Of a stretch of DNA of 64,000 bases, positions 44,943-54,048 are shown in pieces. The notes under the pieces are model-generated. The model worked only from the letters and a program-made list of their open reading frames with translations. It did no database searches and was not told where the DNA came from. Every line of letters begins with the position of its first letter. The stretch's first letter is position 1. The translations under genes were made by a program, and so were the position numbers. Source of the stretch: JALHOQ01 sp038144835 (lineage in GTDB: Bacteria > Bdellovibrionota > Bdellovibrionia > Bdellovibrionales > UBA1609); the NCBI GenBank assembly GCA_038144835.1, contig JAYQON010000001.1:40443-104442 (forward strand), written 5' to 3'.

Positions 44943-44993
44943 GTAAAGTTCCGATACGTCTCAGTGTAGGATGATGGCTGCAGAGGAGAATTT

Positions 44994-46160
44994 ATGCTGT
45001 CTCGTCTCAATTTGAGACATGTTCTAGCCGGGGTTTTTGTTTCTCTGATTCTCATTTTTACCTTTCAAAATTGCTCTGCTCCGCAGGAGATCACGTCAGC
45101 GTCATCATCCAGTACAGGTAGTTATAACCAGAATCTTCCTTTTGCTTATGATGCGAAGATAGACACTATTGCGCATATGTCCTGCTCGAACGTCGGCCTT
45201 ATGCTGCCTAAGCGTTCTTATTTTACCTACCGGGTGGGAGCTTATAATAATACCACCGGTGGGTTGACGTTGACTCCCGCGTTTCGCACCGCCACGCGCT
45301 ATTACGGAGTGGCCGAACGCGCCCAAGCTTTGTCTGCGAGTCCGCTCAACGCCGGAACTCGATTGAATCTGGCGCTACGTACACAAGGTAATCTCGATCG
45401 TGTCATTCAAGAAGGTAGCTTAGTCGTGGGGCAGGAAATCGAGGCGTTGCTGCCGCAGCTGGATTCTCCAGCGATTGCTGGACCTTTAGCGGGTTTGGTT
45501 TCTGGGCAAAAAATGAATTATTTTCCGGGAAATCAATCGCAGCGCCTGATGGAAGCAAGTTTGCGTTTTTACGAATACGAAAATATCGTTAAAGAGACTC
45601 GGGATCGGCTCTCTGGCAGCGACTCAACGACTAGCGCCGTTTTGGCAATTAGCTTCTCGTCAACGGCATTGGAGTCGGATACCGTATTGCGTAGGCCCAT
45701 AGCAGGCTCTGGTTTCAAGCTGCAATTTGGTTTACGACCGGGCTATGCGAGTGATGAACGGCGTATACTCAATTCAGTCACCGAAACAGACCTTGCCTCC
45801 AACGGACAAGTAAACAGCATTTGGAATTGCTCGTTTCAGGGTTACCCTTATGCCTTTAAAGTTGTGCGCCCCGAAGACAAAGCTGATGGCTTGGCCGTAT
45901 GCAACTCTTATGTGGACAAGTGGGATACTCCAGCTGAAGAAGCTCTATTGCGCGCTATTCGTCGAGTTTTGCGGGTGGAAGATTGGTATGTGGACTTGAA
46001 AAATCAGTGCATCATGCCGCGCGGAACTCTTGATTACTGCTACGGCGATTTGCAAGGTCGCACAATCCAGTATTACGAAAATGCTTATGGCTCAGCCAGT
46101 TGTGCCACATCAAGCACGACCTTGTGTCCGCACTTCGTCAGTGTTTGCATTCGCCAGTAA
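44994..46160 (+). CDS. Outer-membrane lipoprotein of unknown function
   Basis: A 388-residue protein with a signal peptide and lipobox (FTFQNCSAP; Cys about residue 27). The remainder is mixed alpha/beta with many Cys (e.g. MSCSN, WNCSF, MPRGTLDYCYGD) and no recognised domain. RBS AGAGGAGAA lies before the ATG. The palindrome at 45005-45019 covers codons 4-9. Confidence 0.65.
   Translation: MLSRLNLRHVLAGVFVSLILIFTFQNCSAPQEITSASSSSTGSYNQNLPFAYDAKIDTIAHMSCSNVGLMLPKRSYFTYRVGAYNNTTGGLTLTPAFRTATRYYGVAERAQALSASPLNAGTRLNLALRTQGNLDRVIQEGSLVVGQEIEALLPQLDSPAIAGPLAGLVSGQKMNYFPGNQSQRLMEASLRFYEYENIVKETRDRLSGSDSTTSAVLAISFSSTALESDTVLRRPIAGSGFKLQFGLRPGYASDERRILNSVTETDLASNGQVNSIWNCSFQGYPYAFKVVRPEDKADGLAVCNSYVDKWDTPAEEALLRAIRRVLRVEDWYVDLKNQCIMPRGTLDYCYGDLQGRTIQYYENAYGSASCATSSTTLCPHFVSVCIRQ
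45005..45019. promoter_or_regulatory. 15-bp palindrome GTCTCAA-N-TTGAGAC, copy 1
   Basis: A perfect 7-bp inverted repeat around one central base, inside the first codons of the lipoprotein gene. The same sequence, except for the central base, recurs at 57080-57094. Its role as an operator is inferred only. Confidence 0.4.
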
Positions 46161-46181
46161 GCTTTCTTATGCTTTCCCACC

Positions 46182-47054
46182 ATGAAGATCTCGCTTCTCT
46201 TTCTTCTCTTTGCCGTTTGTATATCGACCGTTTGTGAGCCTGCTTTATCTTTGGAATTTTTCCGTGGGGCGATGTCCTCAGCGCTCGGTCATACGGGTCG
46301 TGCAGGTTTAGACTCAGCTGAATCAGCTTTTATAAATCCAGCGCTTTTGCCACTGATGCCAAACAACGGGATGAATATTTATTACCGAGACGGCTATCTT
46401 GAAGATGGCCAGCATCGTCATGCTGTAGGTGCTGGAGTTTTTGACAATAGTGAGGAAGTTTTTTTTCCTGGCAGTCTGCACTATTTGCGCTTACGCGACA
46501 CGGGTAAACTGCCCACTCCTGTAGAGGGCGAAGTGTGGCATGCAGCACTTGGCTATCAAGCGCATTCGCGTTGGCTACTCGGAGCAAGCCTCTATCGTTT
46601 AAATCATCGGCAAGAAGGAACATCTTTTGAACAGTGGAATGGATCATTGGGCACTTTGTTTAAAATTACCCCAGATTTAGGTGTGGCTCTGGTGATTGAA
46701 AATCCGGCCCATCCGGGTTCAGAAGTTCCACAGAACCTACGTGAGGATCTGCAGACGGCAATTGGTTTTTTTGGAACCGTTGCCGAGGCAGCCCACCTCC
46801 GATTTGATCTAAGTCGACGCGAGCGTGATAACCCCGACGGTAAAATGGCTTATATGTTTGGGATTGAAACCAGGAGCCTAGAGTATCTTCTTGTTCGTGC
46901 CGGATTTAAACGTGATGAATGGTCCGACCAAAATCTTTGGACGGCGGGACTATGTTTTAATGGGCCGCGTTTAAAGTTGGATTATGCATTTGAAAAGACC
47001 TCCACCGCGTCCTCTGGAGCGCTGCATAGCGTTGACTTGCGCTTACCCTTTTGA
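46182..47054 (+). CDS. Probable outer-membrane barrel-like protein (PorV/FadL-type fold)
   Basis: A 290-residue protein with a signal peptide (about residues 1-23) and a C-terminus ending in the aromatic DLRLPF, typical of outer-membrane barrels. GRAGLDSAESAFINPALLPL matches the P-x-x-x-x-N-P-A-x-L region found near the N-terminus of UPF0164/PorV-like and FadL-like proteins. Precise function unknown. It follows the lipoprotein gene. Confidence 0.65.
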   Translation: MKISLLFLLFAVCISTVCEPALSLEFFRGAMSSALGHTGRAGLDSAESAFINPALLPLMPNNGMNIYYRDGYLEDGQHRHAVGAGVFDNSEEVFFPGSLHYLRLRDTGKLPTPVEGEVWHAALGYQAHSRWLLGASLYRLNHRQEGTSFEQWNGSLGTLFKITPDLGVALVIENPAHPGSEVPQNLREDLQTAIGFFGTVAEAAHLRFDLSRRERDNPDGKMAYMFGIETRSLEYLLVRAGFKRDEWSDQNLWTAGLCFNGPRLKLDYAFEKTSTASSGALHSVDLRLPF

Positions 47055-47093
47055 TACTTAAGCGCGTTTCGCGAAATTTAAGGAGACTCCTTT

Positions 47094-47222
47094 ATGGCTT
47101 CAAAAACCAAAGTGACCAAGTTCCGCCGTCAACGCAAAAAAGCCAATATGGGCAGAAAGCGTAAAGCTGCTAACCGCAATAAGGGCACAACAAAATCAAG
47201 AAAAGAACTCTTCGGCGATTAG
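47094..47222 (+). CDS. 42-residue highly basic protein
   Basis: An ATG at 47094 with a strong RBS (AAGGAGA, 7-nt spacing) gives a 42-residue frame to TAG at 47220-47222. It begins MASKTKVTKFRRQRKK. About half the residues are Lys, Arg or Asn, and the end (TTKSRKELFGD) is acidic/hydrophobic. Too basic and short for a catalytic protein; probably RNA- or DNA-binding, perhaps ribosome-associated. The RBS and codon use support a real gene. Confidence 0.75.
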   Translation: MASKTKVTKFRRQRKKANMGRKRKAANRNKGTTKSRKELFGD

Positions 47223-47237
47223 AGGTTGTTCGCCGAA
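47211..47237 (+). terminator. Possible hairpin at the end of the small basic gene
   Basis: An 8-bp inverted repeat (TTCGGCGA ... TCGCCGAA) overlapping the stop codon, without a following T-run. It is also compatible with a bidirectional end between convergent genes. Confidence 0.3.
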
Positions 47238-47253
47238 TTCGTTCGGTAAACGA

Positions 47254-48147
47254 TTACTGTGCTTTGACCCTTTGTTCTGATTGTATCTGCGATGGCAATT
47301 CCTCATCCGGTCCCTTTAGCGAAAAGGTTACCGGGTGACGGGCCCATCCCTCCTGTCCAGGCACAAACTTAAATCTTGAAATTGCATTTAAAGCGGCTTC
47401 ATCTAGGTCGTCGTGGCCGGATGACTTACTTACGGAAATATCTGCAACTAGGCCTTCACTGGTAACTCTGTAGGTCAGCTCGAGGTCTCCTTGCCTGTGC
47501 TCACGACGCGCAGCAACAGGATAGTCTGGCGGTCTATTTCCTGTAATTTGCTTCAAGCCTAAGTAAGAAATGGCGCCCTCTTTGGTCGAGCCGGCTTTAG
47601 GGGCAGAGGGCTGTAAATCATCATTAACTTCTTTCTCTTGTAAATTCTGAGAACCGTCACTGACTTCAATCGGAGAGGGATCTTCAACGTTGCCCTCGTC
47701 GGCCGTTGCTTCGGTTGAACTGTCGCCGGTAGGGTCATTCATGGCTTCAATGCTGCCATCTCCGACGGTTTCCCTAGAGGGAATCAGCTCGGACGGTGTC
47801 GATTCCGTTGCACTGATATTTTTCACAACCACGGAGATATCTTGATCGTCGATGTTTGGATTCAATTGCTCAGGTACCGAGGTGTCTTTAGGCGGTAGGG
47901 TCGTTGTAGCGACGGATTCCTTTGAGCGTTTGAGGAGAGCTGTGACCGAAGCTTTAGGCTTTTTGATTGTCGGGGCGGAGGCTGGGGGCGCGGTCTGGGA
48001 TTCATTTTTTTGCGTGGATGGCTGAAGGGACAACTGCAATGACTCACCTGATAGTGCACTCAGGGCAGGGAGGCGGGGAATAGCCAAGGCCACTACGGCC
48101 AGACTGTGAACCAACAGGGATATAAAAATAAAAACAAATGAACGCAT
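47254..48147 (-). CDS. TonB-family energy-transducer protein
   Basis: N-terminal membrane helix (about residues 1-22), a long Pro/Ser/Thr/Glu-rich linker, and a C-terminal TonB domain. The domain reads DYPVAARREHRQGDLELTYRVTSEG, then VSKSSGHDDLDEAALNAISRFKFVP. This is the usual Y-P-x-x-A pattern of TonB. The start is uncertain: ATGs lie at 48156 and 48147. The latter has an AGGA site 8 nt ahead. exbB/exbD are not in this window. Confidence 0.85.
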   Translation of the reverse strand: MRSFVFIFISLLVHSLAVVALAIPRLPALSALSGESLQLSLQPSTQKNESQTAPPASAPTIKKPKASVTALLKRSKESVATTTLPPKDTSVPEQLNPNIDDQDISVVVKNISATESTPSELIPSRETVGDGSIEAMNDPTGDSSTEATADEGNVEDPSPIEVSDGSQNLQEKEVNDDLQPSAPKAGSTKEGAISYLGLKQITGNRPPDYPVAARREHRQGDLELTYRVTSEGLVADISVSKSSGHDDLDEAALNAISRFKFVPGQEGWARHPVTFSLKGPDEELPSQIQSEQRVKAQ

Positions 48148-48271
48148 AACAAGCATCCTTGCCAAAGTGTCGCTAAGGCAAAATCTTCAATACTCGCGCC
48201 ATCACAAAAGGTGCGTAAAAGTGGCCTAGAATATCTTTTGAGGAAATAAATTCAGGGGCTGGCATTAATTG

Positions 48272-49384
48272 TCATTTAGTCTGCACCAATAGATCGGCGG
48301 GTACCGAGCCGTGGATAAGACCCTCAGCCAGCCGCAAATGATCGGTATGACCAATCCAGGGGGCGCTTTTTGACCAGTCCTCTAAGTCGGGCTGAATTAA
48401 CATATCCTTTTTCAAGGCCAGCACGCGGTTGTAGCTTTCGTCGATTTGGCGGGCAGAGATTTTGTGGTCTTTGGCCGCTTTATGCAGAGCTTCGATAGCT
48501 AGGCGAGGGCTTTCAAAGTTATTGCAATAAAGCATTATGTCGCAGCCAGCTTGAAATGCCCTAACGGGGATTTCTTCGGTCTTGAAATGATTGGTGAGCG
48601 CCTTCATGTCCAAATCGTCGCCGATGATCAAACCACGATAGCGTAAGTCCTGGCGAAGAATTTCCTTCAGGAACTTCTCTGACAAAGTCACGGGCCAGTC
48701 TGGATCGACTTTAGGAAATTTGATATGAGCCGTCATAACCATATCAAGCCGTGCACGAAAGACCTTTTTAAAGGGCACCAGTTCAACCATGTGCAATCGG
48801 TCTAGATCGACGTCTTCAATAGGCAAATCGTCGTGTGAATCGATAATCGTGTTGCCATGTCCAGGGAAATGTTTCGCACAGGGAATGACCCCGCTCTTGA
48901 TATAACCACGTACCAGTGCTGAAGCGAGTTTGGCAACTTGCTCGGGGTTGGCACTCAATGATCGATCGCCAATCAACACATTTTTGGAATTGGTCAAAAC
49001 ATCCACGCACGGTGCGAAGTCCAAATTGATGCCAACGGCTTTGAGTTCCATTCCCATGGCGAGAGCGAAGCGAAAAGCGACGGAAGTCGAATCTAGCTTG
49101 CCTATGGTTTCAAGTGGAGGCCATTGGGTAAAAGGGGTCTTTAGCCGGGCTACTCGCCCACCTTCCATGTCGATAGATATAAATAAAGGCAGTTTATTTT
49201 TAGTTTGGTGGCGTAGAATTTGGATGGATTTGACCAAAGAATGCACTTGTTGTGGAGATTCAATATTGCGATCAAAAAGAATAACTCCACCGATATTGTT
49301 TTGAACGATGAATTCGGCTTCGTCGGAGGAGAGCGTTTTGTCGCGAATTCCAATAATAAAAAGCTGGCCGATTTTATCAATCAT
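48272..49384 (-). CDS. nagZ: Beta-N-acetylglucosaminidase NagZ (GH3)
   Basis: A GH3 glycosidase that removes GlcNAc from GlcNAc-anhydroMurNAc peptides in peptidoglycan recycling. KHFPGHGNTIIDSHDDLP is the family signature, and the nucleophile Asp is in IIGDDLDMKAL. The ATG at 49384 (MIDKIGQLFIIGI) is preferred; the frame continues upstream to 49477 but would overlap dppC. About 370 residues. With amgK-murU elsewhere in the window it may form a recycling route. Confidence 0.9.
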   Translation of the reverse strand: MIDKIGQLFIIGIRDKTLSSDEAEFIVQNNIGGVILFDRNIESPQQVHSLVKSIQILRHQTKNKLPLFISIDMEGGRVARLKTPFTQWPPLETIGKLDSTSVAFRFALAMGMELKAVGINLDFAPCVDVLTNSKNVLIGDRSLSANPEQVAKLASALVRGYIKSGVIPCAKHFPGHGNTIIDSHDDLPIEDVDLDRLHMVELVPFKKVFRARLDMVMTAHIKFPKVDPDWPVTLSEKFLKEILRQDLRYRGLIIGDDLDMKALTNHFKTEEIPVRAFQAGCDIMLYCNNFESPRLAIEALHKAAKDHKISARQIDESYNRVLALKKDMLIQPDLEDWSKSAPWIGHTDHLRLAEGLIHGSVPADLLVQTK

Positions 49385-49427
49385 AAACAAGATTGCATCA
49401 TTTCGGCGAATGAAAATCAAATGCCGA

Positions 49428-50237
49428 TTAGAGGGCACCTTTGCCTCGACGAGGGTCGAGGAACTCACGTAGGCCATCCGCGAGCAAATTGAACCCGCAA
49501 ACTAGGCTCATTATAGCAAATCCAGCGGCAAAGCTAATGTGCGGGGCTTCACTCAGCACTCTCCGGCCAGAGTTAAGTACACTTCCCCATGTCGGTGTTC
49601 CAGGGGGTACGCCAAGGCCAAGAAAGCTCAATCCCGCTTCTGAAAGTAGCGTGGAAGCCATTACAAAGGAGACTTGAATCATGAGCAAACTGAATAAATT
49701 GGGCCAGATATGCAAAACCACCAAGCGCAAGTGTCCAACGCCAAGAGCTTGCGCACTGAGCACGTATTCACGAGTTTTAAGGTGCAGCACTTCACCACGC
49801 ACAAGACGTGCGAAGCTTGCCCAAGAGGTGAGGCACAATGCCAAAATCAAATTACGTAGGGAAGGTCCCAACACGGCCACCATAGCCAGAGCGATGAGAA
49901 AGCCGGGAAAGGCTAAAAATACATCTACAAATCGCATCAGAATTTTGTCCGTCCAGCCGCCTAGGTAGGCTGACCAGGAACCAATGAGTAAGCCAATGCC
50001 GCCGCAGATGAAGGATACGGACATCGCCACTCCGAGGCTGATTCGACAGCCATAAATAAGCCGGGAGAGGACGTCGGAGCCGTTTTCGTCACGGCCCAAA
50101 AGGTGAGCTTGGCTGGGAGGTTCTAGGCTTTGACTCAAAGCCATCGCATTTGGATTGTCTGGAGCCAGCCATGGAGCCAACAGTGCGGTGAACGCAAAAA
50201 ACGTAACAATACCCAAACCGAATTGCATTTTGCTCAT
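49428..50237 (-). CDS. dppC: Peptide ABC transporter permease DppC/OppC
   Basis: The second inner-membrane permease of a di/oligopeptide importer, 269 residues, about six membrane segments. The binding-protein-dependent permease motif is recognisable as VVLHIWPNLFSLLMIQVSFVMAS, and the sequence ends ADGLREFLDPR, which is typical. It overlaps dppB by 4 bp. Confidence 0.9.
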   Translation of the reverse strand: MSKMQFGLGIVTFFAFTALLAPWLAPDNPNAMALSQSLEPPSQAHLLGRDENGSDVLSRLIYGCRISLGVAMSVSFICGGIGLLIGSWSAYLGGWTDKILMRFVDVFLAFPGFLIALAMVAVLGPSLRNLILALCLTSWASFARLVRGEVLHLKTREYVLSAQALGVGHLRLVVLHIWPNLFSLLMIQVSFVMASTLLSEAGLSFLGLGVPPGTPTWGSVLNSGRRVLSEAPHISFAAGFAIMSLVCGFNLLADGLREFLDPRRGKGAL

Positions 50238-51157
50238 TTGTCGAGTCTCACTTTCGGATCGGCAATAGAGTAGCAGAGGTCGGTGAGCAAATTAACGATC
50301 ACATAGGTGCAGGCAACAACTAAAATACAGCCTTGTACCATAGGGTAATCTCGTCGCTGAATAGACGAGTAAATTAGGGTTCCCAAGCCTTGCCAATCAA
50401 AAATTGTTTCGGTGATGACCGTTCCCGTGAGCAAAGCACCCAATTGAAGGCCGATAATGGTTATCAAAGGAATGAGAGCATTGCGAAGGGCATGCTGAAA
50501 ATAGAGACCCCAGGGTCCGACTCCCTTGGCTTTTGCGGTCCTCATAAAATCCTGCGCCAACACCTCACTTATCGCTGCGCCAGTCATGCGTGCGATCACG
50601 GCGCCGAGAGGCAGAGCCAAGCTCATCGAGGGCAAAACTATGTGCTCGAGACCCCCGCGCTCGCTAACGGGAAACCAATCCAACTTTAGAGCGAAGAGGT
50701 AAATTAAGACAGGACCGATAAAAACCCCTGGTAAGCTCATGCCAATAAGTACGACCAAGTTCAAAAGCCGTTGAGTCCAGCGCAGCGAGTGTACGGCGGT
50801 GTAGACACCCAGAGGTAAACCCCATGCCAATGCCAAAATTAATGCCGCGAATGAGAGTTCAAGAGTTGCTGGAAAATGGCGCAGAATTTCCTGTGTGACC
50901 GACTCGCGCGAGTGAAGCGAATAACCCAAGTCGAGTGAGGCCAAGGCGATCGTATATTTTAAAAATTGACGCCCTAAGGGCTGATCTAACCCGAGCTCAT
51001 GGCGAAGATTTTCTTTTTCTTGTTCGGAGGCCAGTTCACCTAGCATTTGATCCACAGGGTCGCCGGGTATCAGGTGCATCAGAATAAAGCTAAATAGAAC
51101 AACTCCGGCAAGAGAGATCAGAGTCAGTAAAAGCCTTTGCCAAAGATATCGGCGCAT
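50234..51157 (-). CDS. dppB: Peptide ABC transporter permease DppB/OppB
   Basis: The first permease, 307 residues, six membrane segments. The N-terminus is RYLWQRLLLTLISLAGVVLFSFILMHLIPGDPVD, classic for DppB. The EAA loop is about KAKGVGPWGLYFQHALRNALIPLITIIGLQLG. Neither the ATPases (dppD/F) nor the binding protein (dppA) is adjacent, so the rest of the importer must be elsewhere. Confidence 0.92.
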   Translation of the reverse strand: MRRYLWQRLLLTLISLAGVVLFSFILMHLIPGDPVDQMLGELASEQEKENLRHELGLDQPLGRQFLKYTIALASLDLGYSLHSRESVTQEILRHFPATLELSFAALILALAWGLPLGVYTAVHSLRWTQRLLNLVVLIGMSLPGVFIGPVLIYLFALKLDWFPVSERGGLEHIVLPSMSLALPLGAVIARMTGAAISEVLAQDFMRTAKAKGVGPWGLYFQHALRNALIPLITIIGLQLGALLTGTVITETIFDWQGLGTLIYSSIQRRDYPMVQGCILVVACTYVIVNLLTDLCYSIADPKVRLDK

Positions 51158-51162
51158 TCCTC

Positions 51163-51981
51163 TTAGTTTTCTTTGCTGGTCGCTGAGGCGCCGGGGTTAG
51201 CAAGAAGATTGAGCTTGCCCACTGGAATTCCGCCAAAAAGAGAGACGAGAATTTTGTTGGGCAAGTTTTGCCCTTCCGTTGCCAAGTGAGGCATAGCTAC
51301 CAATTCTGCGGTGAGCCCGGTCGCGGGTGAGCTTGTTCCTAAAACCTCTGCCTTTACGTACTTGTCCTTTTGCTTTTCGTCAGCAACAACTGCGAGTTTA
51401 GAAATGAACTGTTCGCCTTTAAAGGAGTTGACGACCCTGAATACGGAATAACCAGGACGTTCTTCTCTAGCGGCTAACCAGGCTTTGCCCCAATAGGAAG
51501 CTCCCTCTTCCTCTGCTAAGCCGCTATATTTGAAGGCCTGATCGACCGGCATGGGTTTTTGCAGCATGACGTATTGAAGTAGGTTGGTCATAAATGTCCC
51601 TTTAGGGATTTTGTGATTCTCAGTACGTGTCTTTTTGCCGTCGTTAATTTTCAGTTGCATGACTTCACCTTTGAAGGTGGCATCTATGGTCTTCAGATTT
51701 TTACCCTCTTGGCCCGTGTATTGATAAGATAAGGGTTGAAATTTGTCGTTGGCTCTCGCCTTAAGGCTGCGCTGGATGATGTCTTCGCCAACTTTAATCC
51801 GTAAGAACGAAATGCTCTCAAAAGTTTTACTTTTTGGCTCAAATCCGTAACGCTGAATCGAGTAACCGACATGCTTGCCGCTCATTTCAATTCGATAGAA
51901 TCCTTCGAACATGATTTCGCTGCATAGAGCCGTTACTGGACTAAAGAATAGGGCCGTAAGACCGAAAAGCAAATAAGCCAT
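51163..51981 (-). CDS. Exported DUF3108-like protein
   Basis: A signal peptide (MAYLLFGLTALFFSPVTA) then a beta-rich domain. SGKHVGYSIQRYGFE and the GKNLKTIDATFKGEVMQLKINDGKKTRTE repeats look like the DUF3108/periplasmic fold. The ATG at 51981 is preferred over the upstream TTG. It immediately precedes dppB (5 bp gap), so it may be coupled. Function unknown. Confidence 0.65.
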   Translation of the reverse strand: MAYLLFGLTALFFSPVTALCSEIMFEGFYRIEMSGKHVGYSIQRYGFEPKSKTFESISFLRIKVGEDIIQRSLKARANDKFQPLSYQYTGQEGKNLKTIDATFKGEVMQLKINDGKKTRTENHKIPKGTFMTNLLQYVMLQKPMPVDQAFKYSGLAEEEGASYWGKAWLAAREERPGYSVFRVVNSFKGEQFISKLAVVADEKQKDKYVKAEVLGTSSPATGLTAELVAMPHLATEGQNLPNKILVSLFGGIPVGKLNLLANPGASATSKEN

Positions 51982-52009
51982 GGGGACAGTTTCCAAGTGA
52001 TCGAAAAGA

Positions 52010-54046
52010 GTGTCAAAATTTTTTAAGATGAGTCGTAATTCGATGGTAACTAACCAGCGGGGTCAGGCCGCAATTTTTGTGGCCTTGATTTTCAATGTCT
52101 TATTTGTATTTTTCGCGATGTCGATCAACGTGGCATTGGTTGTTCACGACAAAATCAATCTGCAGAACTCCGCGGATATGGCTGCTTATTATGCCGCTTC
52201 AAAGCAGGCTGAGCTTCTAAACGTCATTGCTCATCAAAATTATGCTGTTCGGCAATCCTATAAGCTATTGGCATGGCGCTATAGAAATTTAGGCACGCTA
52301 GGTCTTTACCGCAATACCGTACATCCAGTCTGGTCAGGCGAAATGACAGACGAGGCCTTTGGACCTGCAATTCGACCTTCGCTATGTGTAACTTACAAAC
52401 CCACTTGGGTTGAGGTGCCAGAGGGCGAAAACCTTTGCAACCAGGAGAACTTGCGTATTCCTCCTTTACCCGAAGTGAAAGTCATTGCAGGGTTCTTGGG
52501 TCTTAATGCCGGAATTGCCGCTCTGTCGAGGCAGTTGCGTGCACAGTTCGATGCTCAATGCCAGAAGCATGGCGCATACAATTGGTGGTTTGCCATGAGT
52601 GCACTGCATGCATTTCGTCTTGATCAGCGCAATCGCAAGCAGGTGATGTATGCCCTTGCTCGTAATATGTCGCAAGGGCAAAGCGGTGATTTTCTCGATC
52701 TCGACGGCAATTCAGTTCTCCAAGGCGCACGCGAGACCTTTCTCAAAAACCTAACTCGTGCAAACAGAGAGTCGTTCAATGCCGGCACGGGTGAATTTCG
52801 CCTCTTCAATTCGCTCGAGGGTGTGCGCGCCGAGGACTGGTTGGTTGAAATTCCGATCGCGCCAACTATGATTTACACGGATGTGGACAATGAACCTGGC
52901 TGCAACGCATCTCCTCAGCCAGTATCAAATCTGCCTCAAGGACCAGGGGGAAAACAATTATTATTTGCCCCATTTCCAGCCGGTCTTGCGGCATCCAATC
53001 TTGTGTCTTGGGCTCAGGATGGATCTGGCTTTTTGCAAGGGCAGGACTACCAGTACTCAATCGGAGTGGAGAAAAATCCATGGTACATGGCGTACATGGG
53101 AGTACGAGTGAAAACTCAAACTAGGCAAATTTTTTTTCCGATTGGTAGCGGCATCGAAATGGTGGCCCGAAGTTTTGCCAAACCGTTTGGTGGGCGTATT
53201 GGACCTTGGTACGCAGACAAATGGGAAAAGGGTGCAAAGAACTCAGAAGGATCGGCAATTGATGGATTAATGGCCCCACGAATTGTAAATGGTGGATTAT
53301 TGAATAGCCCAGATGATCCCCGGCGACTGCCGAACTACTCGCGCTTCCCCGGCGACACTTTGGGCATGAGCTCTAAGATGGCGCTCAATGCTTTGGCTGG
53401 CCTTGGGGGGCTTGGGATTTCTTTTGATAGTTATAAAAATGTAAAAGAAGATATGGGAAGCAATTCTGCCAATGACATTTTAGCTTGGGATGGAGCCGGC
53501 ACGGCGCCGGCTGTACGTAATTTTGAAATTGCTGCGATCACGCCAGATTTGTTTGATATTACATATTATTCGATCGAGCCGAATTTTACCAAAAACTACT
53601 ATGAGCGACTAAATGCGAACAAGGCACGCTTTAATATTGCCTATGATGTTCCAGTCCGCACCGATCTGGGACATAACTCCTTGGCAATACCGACCTATAG
53701 TGTTCAGGAGCAAATGCAACTGGCTCAGCAGAGGAGCTTGCAGAAGTCTGATGCCTACTATTTTGTGAGAGATAAAGTTCATCTTTTAACTTCATGGCTG
53801 CCGGGTGCCGGCGCTTTCAATTATGATGTGCAAGCTTCTCTTGCTAACTTCGGTAAGTGTTCATTGTCTGATACCGGTATGCGCTTTACGAGTCCCGGAT
53901 CTTGCATTGCCGGAGGCGGACGAACTGGCTATTCAGTAAAAATTGTCAGTCGCGATGCTTTACTCTCTAAGCAGCATAAGATTGGAGGAGCCTCGGCCGC
54001 TCCAAATGCGATTTTGAACCCACCTCCCACTCAAGAAGGCTGGTAG
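52010..54046 (+). CDS. Large TadG-like exported protein
   Basis: The N-terminal ~55 residues have the Flp/Tad minor pseudopilin form: QRGQAAIFVALIFNVLFVFFAMSIN, then DKINLQNSADMAAYYAA. A ~600-residue extracellular domain with no recognised fold follows, with Trp-, Asn- and Gly-rich segments. At 678 residues it is unusually large for TadG. The start is uncertain (GTG at 52010, ATGs at 52028 and 52043); the SD is weak for each. No tadA/B/C or cpa genes are in this window. Confidence 0.7.
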   Translation: MSKFFKMSRNSMVTNQRGQAAIFVALIFNVLFVFFAMSINVALVVHDKINLQNSADMAAYYAASKQAELLNVIAHQNYAVRQSYKLLAWRYRNLGTLGLYRNTVHPVWSGEMTDEAFGPAIRPSLCVTYKPTWVEVPEGENLCNQENLRIPPLPEVKVIAGFLGLNAGIAALSRQLRAQFDAQCQKHGAYNWWFAMSALHAFRLDQRNRKQVMYALARNMSQGQSGDFLDLDGNSVLQGARETFLKNLTRANRESFNAGTGEFRLFNSLEGVRAEDWLVEIPIAPTMIYTDVDNEPGCNASPQPVSNLPQGPGGKQLLFAPFPAGLAASNLVSWAQDGSGFLQGQDYQYSIGVEKNPWYMAYMGVRVKTQTRQIFFPIGSGIEMVARSFAKPFGGRIGPWYADKWEKGAKNSEGSAIDGLMAPRIVNGGLLNSPDDPRRLPNYSRFPGDTLGMSSKMALNALAGLGGLGISFDSYKNVKEDMGSNSANDILAWDGAGTAPAVRNFEIAAITPDLFDITYYSIEPNFTKNYYERLNANKARFNIAYDVPVRTDLGHNSLAIPTYSVQEQMQLAQQRSLQKSDAYYFVRDKVHLLTSWLPGAGAFNYDVQASLANFGKCSLSDTGMRFTSPGSCIAGGGRTGYSVKIVSRDALLSKQHKIGGASAAPNAILNPPPTQEGW

Positions 54047-54048
54047 CG

